From the NCBI RefSeq assembly GCF_900109455.1, contig NZ_FOAG01000002.1:248001-312000 (forward strand): 64,000 nucleotides of DNA. The letters are read 5' to 3'. Every line of letters starts with the position of its first letter. The stretch's first letter is position 1. Below, piece by piece: positions 1 through 7,085 of the stretch. A program made the translations under genes and the position numbers. A model generated the notes under the pieces. The model searched no databases. It was given only the letters and a program-made list of their open reading frames with translations, and had not been told where the DNA came from. The DNA comes from Roseovarius azorensis (GTDB lineage Bacteria; Pseudomonadota; Alphaproteobacteria; Rhodobacterales; Rhodobacteraceae).

Positions 1-2
1 TC

Positions 3-860
3 TGTTTCTATGCCCAGGGCGTTGCAAGCGCCGGTCGCCTGCCGGGACAGGGCCACCTGCGGCTGGCGCGCTGGCGCGAGACCGGGGCGCTCATCGGGAT
101 CTGCGCGGCGGCGGTGGCGCCTATCGTTCTGGGCGGGCATGGCGGGTTCGCGGTGGCCTTCGTTCTGCTGGCCGGGGCGGCGATGCTGGCCATGACCGGG
201 CAATGGCAGGCGGCGGATGTGCCCGAGGGCACCGGGTTTGGCCCGGTGCTGCGCGATGCGGTGGCGCGACGGCTGCTGATCGTGGCGCTGTTCAATGCGA
301 CCCCGGTTGCGGTGAGTTCGACCCTGTTCCTGTTCTTTGTCGAAAGCCGCCTGCAGGCGCCGGGATGGGAGGGGGCCTATCTGCTGCTCTTCTTCCTGTC
401 GGCGGCGGTCGCGGCACCGGTCTGGGGGCAGTTGGCCGAAACCCATGGCGCCAAACGGGTGCTGCTGGCGGGCATGGTGCTGTCGATTGCGGCCTTTGCC
501 GGGGCGGTGACGCTGGGCGCGGGCGATCTCTGGGCCTTTGGCGTGATCTGTGTCGCCTCGGGCGCGGCGCTGGGGGCGGACATGACGCTGCTGCCCGCAC
601 TTTTCGCGCGGCGCATGGCGCAGGTCTCGCCGGGGGCGGCAGAGGGGTTTGGTCTCTGGTCCTTTGTGTCGAAACTGACACTGGCGCTGGCGGCGGTGGC
701 GCTCCTGCCGCTGCTTGAGGCGGGTGGTTTCAGGGCGGGGCAGGACAATGACGCAGAGGCGCTGCGCCTGCTGAGCCTGCTTTATGGCGGGCTGCCCTGC
801 GCGCTGAAACTCATCGCCATCGCGCTCCTGGCCCGGACACCGATCAAGGAAAGGATCTGA
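3..860 (+). CDS. MFS transporter, C-terminal part (5' end outside window)
   Basis: The reading frame is open from the left window edge, so the N-terminal part of the gene is missing; 285 residues are visible. The visible part has alternating hydrophobic helices (AAAVAPIVLGGHG, VAFVLLAGAAMLAM, YLLLFFLSAAVAAPVWGQLAETHGAKRVLLAG). The last of these contains the G-x-L-A-E-x-x-G-x-K-R loop typical between helices of Major Facilitator Superfamily proteins. It is therefore an inner-membrane secondary transporter. The early context (FYAQG near the left edge) resembles the sugar:cation symporter-like branch, but the substrate cannot be told. The stop is followed 4 bp later by a DUF3833 gene and then an SDR gene, so it is probably one operon. 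Confidence 0.8.
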   Translation, partial: CFYAQGVASAGRLPGQGHLRLARWRETGALIGICAAAVAPIVLGGHGGFAVAFVLLAGAAMLAMTGQWQAADVPEGTGFGPVLRDAVARRLLIVALFNATPVAVSSTLFLFFVESRLQAPGWEGAYLLLFFLSAAVAAPVWGQLAETHGAKRVLLAGMVLSIAAFAGAVTLGAGDLWAFGVICVASGAALGADMTLLPALFARRMAQVSPGAAEGFGLWSFVSKLTLALAAVALLPLLEAGGFRAGQDNDAEALRLLSLLYGGLPCALKLIAIALLARTPIKERI

Positions 861-864
861 CCCG

Positions 865-1425
865 ATGGACGCCTTGGGATATATGCTGACTGGCGCTCTG
901 GCGATGCTGGCGCTGGCGTGGCTCTGGCAACGGCTGGCGGGCTTTGACGCGCAGAGGCCGCAGGATTATGCCGCAGGCGCGCCGCAGTTCGACCTGCGCG
1001 AGCATCTCGACGGTCCGATTCGATGCGAGGGCGTGATCTACGGCCCGCTCGGGCGCGTCGTCTCGCGCTTTACCGGCGATTTCGAGGCCCACTGGCACGG
1101 CAATCGGGGCGTCATGAGCGAGCATTTCGACTATGACAGCGGCAACAGCCAGGATCGCGAATGGCGGCTGGAGCTGGGCAATGACGGGTCCATCCGCGCC
1201 GAGGCGGCGGATCTGGTTGGGCCGGGTCATGGCCGGCAGATGGGCTCGGCGGCACGGCTGTGCTATCGCATCCGCCTGCCGAAAGAGGCGGGCGGGCATG
1301 TCCTGAGCGTGACCGACTGGATGTATCTGACCCCGGGCGGCGTGATCGTCAATCGCAGCCAGTTCCGCAAGTTCGGCATCAAGGTGGCCGAGTTGGTCGC
1401 CACCATGCACCGGGTGGGGGCATGA
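865..1425 (+). CDS. DUF3833 family protein
   Basis: 186 residues with one N-terminal membrane segment (about residues 5-22, MLTGALAMLALAWLWQ) followed by a soluble domain rich in paired strands (RCEGVIYGPLGRVVSRFTGDFEAHW, DWMYLTPGGVIVNRSQFRKFGIKVAE). This pattern matches DUF3833, whose biochemical role is unknown. In alpha- and gammaproteobacteria the family is usually found with SDR, cyclopropane-fatty-acid-synthase-like and FAD oxidoreductase genes linked to an ECF sigma/anti-sigma pair. Here it sits between an MFS gene and an SDR gene. Its stop TGA overlaps the ATG of the SDR gene (ATGATG at 1422-1427), so translational coupling is likely. Confidence 0.75.
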   Translation: MDALGYMLTGALAMLALAWLWQRLAGFDAQRPQDYAAGAPQFDLREHLDGPIRCEGVIYGPLGRVVSRFTGDFEAHWHGNRGVMSEHFDYDSGNSQDREWRLELGNDGSIRAEAADLVGPGHGRQMGSAARLCYRIRLPKEAGGHVLSVTDWMYLTPGGVIVNRSQFRKFGIKVAELVATMHRVGA

Positions 1426-2156
1426 TGGACTGGCGCGGCAAACGCTATTGGCTGGTGGGCGCGAGCGAGGGGCTGGGCGCGGCGCTGGCGCACAAGATCA
1501 GCGCGGCGGGGGCCGAGGTGATCGTATCGGCGCGCAACGAGGCGCGGCTGGCCGAGGTGGCAGCGGGCCTGCCGGGACGCGCCCGCGCGGTGCCGGTGGA
1601 TGTGAGCAATGATGCCAGCGTGACCAAGGCGGCCGAGGCGGTGGGCGAAATCGACGGCATGATCTGGCTGGCGGGCGTCTACTGGCCGATGCCCGCAACC
1701 GAATGGAATGCAGGGCAGGCCACCGCCATGGCGGATATCAATTTCACCGGCGCGGTACGGGTCATCGGCGCGGTGCTGCCGCAGATGGTGGCGCGCGATG
1801 CGGGGCATGTGGTGCTGACCGGCTCGCTCTCGGGGTTTCGGGGGCTGCCGGGGGCCATCGGCTATGCCGCGTCCAAGGCAGGGGTGATGAGCCTTGCCGA
1901 ATCGATGCGCGCCGATCTGTGGCGCACCGGGGTGCGGGTGCAACTGGCCAATCCCGGTTTCATCAGGACGCGGCTCACGGACAAGAACAGCTTTCACATG
2001 CCGTTCATCATGACGCCGGAACAGGCGGCGCAGGAGATGTTCGAACTGATGTGCGACGAGCGCAGATTCGCCCGGCATTTTCCGCGATTGTTCAGCTATG
2101 TCTTCCGGCTCAGCCGATTTTTGCCGGACTGGGCCTATTACCGGTTGTTTGCGTAA
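1422..2156 (+). CDS. SDR family NAD(P)-dependent oxidoreductase
   Basis: 244 residues when started at the ATG overlapping the DUF3833 stop; a second in-frame ATG follows immediately at 1425. The Rossmann motif is near the N-terminus (WLVGASEGLGAALAHKI, TGxxxGxG-type with S for T). The catalytic YxxxK lies in GYAASKAGVMSLAES, preceded by a Ser in LTGSLSGFRG. Length and motifs are those of a classical short-chain dehydrogenase/reductase. The substrate is not inferable from sequence. Position after MFS and DUF3833 genes suggests a lipid or small-molecule modification cassette. A longer in-frame extension exists upstream, but it lies inside DUF3833 coding sequence and is not credible. Confidence 0.85.
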   Translation: MMDWRGKRYWLVGASEGLGAALAHKISAAGAEVIVSARNEARLAEVAAGLPGRARAVPVDVSNDASVTKAAEAVGEIDGMIWLAGVYWPMPATEWNAGQATAMADINFTGAVRVIGAVLPQMVARDAGHVVLTGSLSGFRGLPGAIGYAASKAGVMSLAESMRADLWRTGVRVQLANPGFIRTRLTDKNSFHMPFIMTPEQAAQEMFELMCDERRFARHFPRLFSYVFRLSRFLPDWAYYRLFA

Positions 2157-2222
2157 GATCAAAGACCTATGAGGACGCGCCCCCCATTGCTATGCTAGAC
2201 TTGTTTGGCAGGAGGGCAAAAC

Positions 2223-2549
2223 ATGCTGGACATCACGGTTCACAAGATCGCGCAGGTCGTCCTGATGGCGCGCGAACTGGATCGGGCCGAGGCCGAACTG
2301 CGCGCCTTCATCGACCGGCTGAGCGAGGATGAACAGGCGAGCCTTGTGGCCGTGATGTGGATCGGGCGCGGCAGTTTCGAACCCGAAGAGCTGGAAGAGG
2401 CGACGCGCACCGCCTTTGAAGAGGCGACGACGCCCTGCGCCGATTACCTGCTGGGCACGCCGCATCTGTCGGACCATCTGGAAAACGGGCTTGAGGCGCT
2501 CGGCCTCTCGGCGGCGGATGACGAGGACGAACTGATCCGTGGTGGCTGA
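2223..2549 (+). CDS. DUF3775 domain-containing protein
   Basis: 108 residues. The sequence is helical and acidic (HKIAQVVLMARELDRAEAELRAFIDRLSEDEQASLVAVMWIGRG, then EEATRTAFEEA, then YLLGTPHLSDHLENGLEALG), which matches the small DUF3775 family of alphaproteobacteria; function unknown. The ATG at 2223 was chosen because GGAGG lies at 2211-2215. An upstream TTG at 2205 would start before that ribosome-binding site. The gene overlaps the 5' end of the next gene by 11 bp, implying coupled expression with the HbpS-like protein. Confidence 0.75.
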   Translation: MLDITVHKIAQVVLMARELDRAEAELRAFIDRLSEDEQASLVAVMWIGRGSFEPEELEEATRTAFEEATTPCADYLLGTPHLSDHLENGLEALGLSAADDEDELIRGG

Positions 2550-2988
2550 TGCGCTGACACTGGCGCAGGCGCAGGCGATCGTCACGGCGGCACTGGCCGG
2601 GGCGCGCTCGGAACCGGGACGGTTCATCGCGGTCTGCGTGGTGGATGCGGGCGGGCATCCGCTGGCGATGCTGCGCGAGGAAGGGGCGGCGCCGCTTCTG
2701 GCCCATATCGCCGAGGCCAAGGCCCGGACCTGCGTGATCTATGGCAAACCGACACGGGTTCTGCGCGACTGGGCCGACGCCACGCCCAACTGGTTTCACG
2801 GCGTGCGCGACGTGGCGAGCGCACGCACCGGCCTGCCGCTGATTGCCAGCCTTGGCGGCGTGATCATCCGCGCGCCGGGCGGCGCGCTGCTGGGCGCCTG
2901 CGGCATTGCCGGTGAGGCGGGGGAATACGACGAGGCGCTGGGCGTGCAGGGCATCGAGGCGGCGAGGCTGGTGGCGGAGGCGGGGTGA
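2539..2988 (+). CDS. GlcG/HbpS family heme-binding-like protein
   Basis: 149 residues of the HbpS/GlcG (DUF336) fold: N-terminal helix LTLAQAQAIVTAALAGAR, then strand CVVDAGGHPLAMLREEGA and the C-terminal glycine-rich segment LGGVIIRAPGGALLGACGIAGEAGEYDEALG. Family members include extracellular heme-binding HbpS and GlcG/PduO C-terminal domains; no signal peptide is visible here, so a cytoplasmic location is expected. The start is one of two adjacent GTG codons (2539 or 2542) inside the end of the DUF3775 gene. The gene ends 22 bp before a convergent gene. Confidence 0.75.
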   Translation: MVADALTLAQAQAIVTAALAGARSEPGRFIAVCVVDAGGHPLAMLREEGAAPLLAHIAEAKARTCVIYGKPTRVLRDWADATPNWFHGVRDVASARTGLPLIASLGGVIIRAPGGALLGACGIAGEAGEYDEALGVQGIEAARLVAEAG

Positions 2989-3010
2989 GGATTCACCTGC
3001 CGCCGCCCCC

Positions 3011-4150
3011 TCACAAACGATCCACCACCTGCATGTGCTGCGCCAGCCGGTCCACCTCGGACAGGTAGCGCGCGACCAGTTTCGGGTCGTGGGGCGCTGC
3101 GGTGACGCCGGCGGGAATTTCGCGGTTCAGCACCGATTCAACCGCCAGTGACACCGGCACCGACACGAGGCGCGCCATGGCCGTGCCGCGCGCATCGCCC
3201 CAGGCGTCCATCACCCAGGTCTTGTGCCAGACGGGTTTGCCGTCGCGCTCTGCCTTGAGATCGACACAGAGCACGACGCGGTCCGGGTCGTCCTCGGCAT
3301 AGGCGTTCTCTTGCCAGAACCGATCCGACATTTCCTTGAGTCGTGCCTCGCCCGCAGGTCCGGTCAGCGTCTCGATCTCGGCGAACACGTCCTTCCACGC
3401 CTCGGACCAGCCATTGAGGCGCAGCGTGCCGCGCACGAAGTCGCGCACCCGCCAGTCGGGGTCGAACCGGTAATCGGCGATGAAGGGGATCGAGTCTCGG
3501 TTCGGATAGACCTCGAAGGTTTCGGGCGTGGGCAGGGGGGCCGCGTAGCTGGAAATCGCGTCCCATGGCCGGGCGACGTTCAGTTCCGAATATTCGCGGA
3601 TCGAGCGCGAGGGCGAGCGCAGCGCCTTGAGCACGCCCAGCGGCGACCAGCTGAACTTGTAGCGGAACGGGTTGGGATGTTTGGGGATGCCGCCGCAATA
3701 GGACAGGAACGACAGGTCATTGGCCGCGTCGCAGGCCCCCGAGGCGCGGTAATCCGCCACCAGATGATGCGCCATCAGGTGATCGATGCCGGGATCAAGG
3801 CCGATCTCGTTGACGAAACAGAGGCCCTTGTCGCGCGCCGCCCCGTCCAGCGCACGCATCTCGGGCGCGATATAGGAGGAAGAGACGAAATGCGCGCCCC
3901 GCTCCAGGCAGAGCGTCGCCAGCGGCACATGCCAGTCGCCGGGCAGCATGGAAACCACCACTTCGCCGGGCGCGAGCACCGCGCCAAGCGCGTCCTTGTC
4001 AAAGGCGTTGATCTTGTCGGTCAAATCACCGACCGCCGCCTGCGCCTTCTCTGTCGAGCGGTTCCAGACGGTCACGTCATGCCCCGCCCCGATCAGCCGC
4101 CGCAGGCCCGGAATGGCCGACAGGCCGGTGCCGCACCAGTGGATTGTCAT
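3011..4150 (-). CDS. saccharopine dehydrogenase (L-glutamate-forming type)
   Basis: 379 residues. The N-terminus has a Rossmann-like stretch (HWCGTGLSAIPGLRRLIGAGHDVTVWNRS). NEIGLDPGIDHLMAH, SYCGGIPKHPNPFRYKFSWSP and GVLKALRSPSRSI are diagnostic of saccharopine dehydrogenases that cleave saccharopine to glutamate and 2-aminoadipate 6-semialdehyde. Start at 4150 (MTIHW) is favoured by an AGGGAG site about 8 nt upstream; an ATG at 4168 overlaps the upstream gene's stop as ATGA and is the alternative. It is last in a run with a SemiSWEET gene and a LYS1-type dehydrogenase, which together give a saccharopine-route lysine degradation unit. Confidence 0.85.
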   Translation of the reverse strand: MTIHWCGTGLSAIPGLRRLIGAGHDVTVWNRSTEKAQAAVGDLTDKINAFDKDALGAVLAPGEVVVSMLPGDWHVPLATLCLERGAHFVSSSYIAPEMRALDGAARDKGLCFVNEIGLDPGIDHLMAHHLVADYRASGACDAANDLSFLSYCGGIPKHPNPFRYKFSWSPLGVLKALRSPSRSIREYSELNVARPWDAISSYAAPLPTPETFEVYPNRDSIPFIADYRFDPDWRVRDFVRGTLRLNGWSEAWKDVFAEIETLTGPAGEARLKEMSDRFWQENAYAEDDPDRVVLCVDLKAERDGKPVWHKTWVMDAWGDARGTAMARLVSVPVSLAVESVLNREIPAGVTAAPHDPKLVARYLSEVDRLAQHMQVVDRL

Positions 4151-4164
4151 GTCGTCGTCTCCCT

Positions 4165-4413
4165 TCATTTATAGCGCAGTTTTGCCGCGACGATGCAGAG
4201 CATGGCGGCGACGGCGCAGATATTGGCCAGTATCAGAGGCCAGTCGCCGATCATCAACCCATAGGCCAGCCACAGCGAAACGGTGGTCAGGAACATCAGG
4301 TTCGACGACAGTGACAGGCCGGATGTGTCGCGCGTGGCCCAGGCCTTCCACGCCTGCGGAATCCAGCAGACGGTGCCGATAAAGGCCGCCAGATACCCCA
4401 CGTAGAGCGCCAT
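4165..4413 (-). CDS. SemiSWEET / PQ-loop family small transporter
   Basis: 82 residues with three predicted membrane helices (VGYLAAFIGTVCWIPQAWKAW, SNLMFLTTVSLWLAYGLM, WPLILANICAVAAMLCIVAAKL). The PQ motif is in WIPQAWK at the end of helix 1, as in SemiSWEETs, which dimerise to form a pore. Known bacterial SemiSWEETs move sugars, while eukaryotic PQ-loop relatives also move cystine or cationic amino acids. The gene abuts the LYS1-type gene (its ATG directly follows that stop) and its stop overlaps a possible upstream start of the glutamate-forming saccharopine dehydrogenase. The context therefore points to an amino-acid-related role, which is inference. Confidence 0.85.
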   Translation of the reverse strand: MALYVGYLAAFIGTVCWIPQAWKAWATRDTSGLSLSSNLMFLTTVSLWLAYGLMIGDWPLILANICAVAAMLCIVAAKLRYK

Positions 4414-5469
4414 TCAGATGTCTTTCATATGGCTGCGAAAGGTATCCGCCGCCCGCGCCCATACGCCTGCGTCCGGATCGCCCAGCGTCAGCAGCGACGG
4501 CAAGAGCTGCGCCGCGTAATCCTGCGAGGATTCGACCGGCAACAGCGAGGGCAGGTTGTCGATGGCCATGACATCGAGTGGCGGCGCATCATGCACCCGC
4601 ACGACCGGCGCGGCCCATGTCGTTGCCGCGTCATAGACCGGGACCGGGTTGTAATCGCTGTCCGGGTCGCAGGCCACGTCGCCGATCACGCTCAGGCGGC
4701 GGGGTTGGCCGAGCGCCGCGCGCGGCACGAAAACCGGCGTGCCAGGACGCGCGAAAATGCAGTTGAGGAAAATGTCATGCCCGAGGATTTCGGGGAACGG
4801 CCCGCCCGATGCGGTCTCGGCCATGTCCCAGCGGGTAACGGTCACGCCCATCGCCTCGCACAGATCCGCCGCGCCGGTGCCCACGCGCCCGAGCGCGCCG
4901 ATGACGATGGCGTCGGGGCGGTTCGCGCCGGTGGCGTCAAGGCGTGCGCCCAGATCGGCCAGCAGCGCATCGCGGCCAGAGAAGGTGCCCACCGGCGGGC
5001 AGATCCTGCCCTGTTGCTGCGCCGCCCAGGCCATCAGCGACACCGCCGCCCCCGCATAGCCCGCCCAATAGCCAAAGGCGGCGACGCGGCGGCCGCCCTC
5101 GTCCACCAGATATTCGAGATCATAAAGCGTGCCGCCCCCGGACGCGAACCGCGCGAGCAGCCGCCGCCCGGCGTGCTGCCCCTTGAAGGCATGGCCGAAC
5201 ATGATGTGGCGATGCGGCAGCGGCGTGCCGTCCTCGGGCAGTTCCTTGAGGCCAAAGATGATGGCATCGGCGGGGGCCTGGGGCCATGAATTTTCCGCCG
5301 CTATGGCGCAGCCCGCATCGCGGTATCCGTCAATCGGAATGGCGCGATTGCGGCTTTTCTCGACCGTGACGCGAATACCCCTGGCGATCAATGCCGCCGC
5401 CCCCTCGGGCGTCAGCCCCGTGCGTTCCTCGTTCGGCCGCTGTTCGGCCCGGACCCAGAGATGTGTCAT
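4414..5469 (-). CDS. LYS1-type saccharopine dehydrogenase / lysine-ketoglutarate reductase
   Basis: 351 residues with an alanine dehydrogenase/PNT-like N-terminal domain (LWVRAEQRPNEERTGLTPEGAAALIARGIRVTVEKSRNRAIPIDGY), HIMFGHAFKGQHAG, and a Rossmann segment IVIGALGRVGTGAADLCEAMG. This is the family of lysine-forming saccharopine dehydrogenase (LYS1), which in a catabolic setting runs as lysine plus 2-oxoglutarate to saccharopine. It is 9 bp downstream of a GST gene and directly followed by SemiSWEET and the second saccharopine dehydrogenase. Having both half-reactions in one transcription unit supports degradation; no other lysine-biosynthetic gene is nearby. Confidence 0.85.
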   Translation of the reverse strand: MTHLWVRAEQRPNEERTGLTPEGAAALIARGIRVTVEKSRNRAIPIDGYRDAGCAIAAENSWPQAPADAIIFGLKELPEDGTPLPHRHIMFGHAFKGQHAGRRLLARFASGGGTLYDLEYLVDEGGRRVAAFGYWAGYAGAAVSLMAWAAQQQGRICPPVGTFSGRDALLADLGARLDATGANRPDAIVIGALGRVGTGAADLCEAMGVTVTRWDMAETASGGPFPEILGHDIFLNCIFARPGTPVFVPRAALGQPRRLSVIGDVACDPDSDYNPVPVYDAATTWAAPVVRVHDAPPLDVMAIDNLPSLLPVESSQDYAAQLLPSLLTLGDPDAGVWARAADTFRSHMKDI

Positions 5470-5478
5470 GCTCTACCT

Positions 5479-6093
5479 TCAGATCATGTCGTCGGCGATG
5501 ACCTGCGCCACCGAGGCGCGGTTGCGCATGGTTTCGAGGAAGGCGGCGATCCTTGGAAACTCGCTCACCCGCACCCCGTCGCCCCTGAGCCAGTTGCAGG
5601 CGACAAAGAGATAGGCGTCAGCCAGGGAAAACGCCTCTCCCAGAACGTAGGGGCCTGTCAGGACATGGTTTTCCACATGGGCGGCGCTGTCGGTCATGGT
5701 CTGCACCGATTTGGCCTTCATGTCGGCGAAAGAGCTTTCCTGATCCGCCCAGCGATGGCCGCGCATCTTGTGGGCGTGGTTCACATGCATGGTGGAGGCG
5801 AGGTAATACATCGCCTCGCGCATCTTTGCCGCCTGAAAGGGATCGGATGGGCGCAGCCCGGCCTGCGGCGCGATATCGGCGATGTAATCCAGCAATGCGC
5901 CGGTCTCGGTCAGGATGCCCTGATCGGTGATCAGAGCGGGCACCCGCCCCTTGGGGTTGATCGCCTGATAGTCGGGGCTGTTCTGATCACCCGCGCTGAA
6001 ATCGAGGCGCACCGGCTCGAACTGTAATCCTGCCTCGTGCAGCGCGATGGCCACCGCGATAGAGATCGTGCCCTTGGCGTAATAGAGTTTCAT
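5479..6093 (-). CDS. glutathione S-transferase family protein
   Basis: 204 residues, the usual GST length. The N-terminal thioredoxin-like domain begins MKLYYAKGTISIAVAIALHEAGL and has the cis-Pro/ETGALLDYIAD glutathione-binding region (NPKGRVPALITDQGILTETGALLDYIA). The C-terminal helical domain carries FSLADAYLFVACNWL, the N-capping box/hydrophobic staple region. There is no Cys at the beta-class catalytic position. The gene is 18 bp after a histidine phosphatase gene and 9 bp before the saccharopine genes, so it is probably co-transcribed, but its substrate is unknown. Confidence 0.85.
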   Translation of the reverse strand: MKLYYAKGTISIAVAIALHEAGLQFEPVRLDFSAGDQNSPDYQAINPKGRVPALITDQGILTETGALLDYIADIAPQAGLRPSDPFQAAKMREAMYYLASTMHVNHAHKMRGHRWADQESSFADMKAKSVQTMTDSAAHVENHVLTGPYVLGEAFSLADAYLFVACNWLRGDGVRVSEFPRIAAFLETMRNRASVAQVIADDMI

Positions 6094-6111
6094 TCCTGCG
6101 TCCTCTTTCAG

Positions 6112-6762
6112 TCAGATGAAGGTGCGGGCATGCGCCCGGTCGGGTGTGTCGAGATGCGGCGTGGCGTTGAATGTGCCCACCATCAGCATGTCATGGACAT
6201 GCTCAAGCCGGTGCAGCGAAGAGTTCATCACCTGCAACATGACCCTCGACATGCCCGGAATGTCCAGCCCGAGCGCGTGGCGCATCACCATGCCGATCAC
6301 CCCGCCCGAGGTGACGATCAGGATGCGCCCGCGCTGCTGGCAGATGTCGTCGATCAGGCCGGTGATCCGGGTGGTGAAATGCTCGAACGTCTCGGGCACG
6401 TCCGCGAGGTCGCCGCGCGCCCAATGTTCGATCACCTGCGGCAGGTAACGGGCGAATTCGGTGGCGTCGGCGGGTGCGGGGATGCCGTGCTGCGCCTCGA
6501 TCGCCTGGGCGAGGGCGAAATAGCTGAGTTCGTCCAGACGCGCATCCTGTTCGGTTATTTCGTATCCCATCGCCCGCGCGGTGCCGGTCTGACGGTTGAG
6601 CGTGCCGGTGATGACATGGTCGAAATGCGGATTGGTCTGCGCCAGATGCGCGCCCAGCCATTGCGCCTGCTGCACGCCAAGGGGCGACAGGCGGTCATAG
6701 CCCGCCTCGTCCGTGGCATGGCTGTTGGCCTGCCCGTGCCGCACCAGAATGAGCTCTGCCAA
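6112..6762 (-). CDS. histidine phosphatase family protein
   Basis: 216 residues of the branch-1 phosphoglycerate-mutase-like fold. The catalytic RHG is at the N-terminus (LILVRHGQANSHATDEAGYDRLSPLGVQQAQWLG). The second conserved block reads ILIVTSGGVIGMVMRH, where the classical second histidine (VxHGG) is a serine. I have the impression that several proteobacterial subfamilies show this SGG variant. It probably acts on a small phosphate ester or phosphoprotein, but specificity is not readable. First gene of the minus-strand run that continues into the GST and lysine genes. Confidence 0.8.
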   Translation of the reverse strand: MAELILVRHGQANSHATDEAGYDRLSPLGVQQAQWLGAHLAQTNPHFDHVITGTLNRQTGTARAMGYEITEQDARLDELSYFALAQAIEAQHGIPAPADATEFARYLPQVIEHWARGDLADVPETFEHFTTRITGLIDDICQQRGRILIVTSGGVIGMVMRHALGLDIPGMSRVMLQVMNSSLHRLEHVHDMLMVGTFNATPHLDTPDRAHARTFI

Positions 6763-6881
6763 ATCGCGTGTCCCCCTTTGCGGCGCGACGTTAGCGCCGG
6801 TTGCGACGGGGTTAAAGATGGCGCGCGAGAAATATTGGCGACAACGCCCGGCAGCGGGCCGCGACAGGGTGCGCTGCCCCC

Positions 6882-6902
6882 GTCCCGGATGAAATCCGGG
6901 AC
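6882..6902. repeat. 9-bp perfect inverted repeat (hairpin)
   Basis: GTCCCGGAT, a 3-nt GAA loop, then ATCCGGGAC. It lies in the divergent region upstream of fdhF, immediately beside the C/G-rich TCCCCCGGGGGG of the dispersed repeat. No T-run follows on either strand, so it is a structural palindrome and not a typical intrinsic terminator. Confidence 0.7.
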
Positions 6903-6903
6903 T

Positions 6904-6935
6904 CCCCCGGGGGGTATTTCCGCCAAGAAGAAGCC
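6904..6935 (-). repeat. dispersed intergenic repeat, copy 1
   Basis: Read on the minus strand it gives GGCTTCTTCTTGGCGGAAA followed by TACCCCCCGGGGGA. It resembles the elements at 35134-35162, 23101-23122 and 17631-17663, which share a TTCATC-type start, then GGCC/TTCC, then AAATACTC. Purely a sequence-similarity call. Confidence 0.5.
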
Positions 6936-7085
6936 GCGGGCGTGACTCTGCGGATCGGCTGCGCGACGCCTATGCGAAACACGCGCGGGTCTGCGTGGCG
7001 TAAAAATGCGGTGAGGTGTCGGGATTGATGGACTGCACTTCTGGCGGGCATGGTCTAAGATCGCCTGAGACAAGGAGACGCGCGC

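Larger units (their letters stand above)
6763..7085. other. divergent intergenic region, histidine phosphatase / fdhF
   Basis: 323 bp between two divergently transcribed genes; it must hold both promoters. I see no convincing ORF. It contains a perfect hairpin (6882-6902) and a copy of the dispersed Rhodobacterales-style repeat (6904-6935), listed separately. An AAGGAG ribosome-binding site for fdhF lies near 7072-7077. No clear -35/-10 pair could be fixed by eye. Confidence 0.6.

Noticed and set aside
4150-4168. Upstream ATG (4168) as start of the glutamate-forming saccharopine dehydrogenase
   Set aside because: It overlaps the SemiSWEET stop as ATGA, but the AGGGAG site is correctly spaced only for the ATG at 4150; kept as an alternative.
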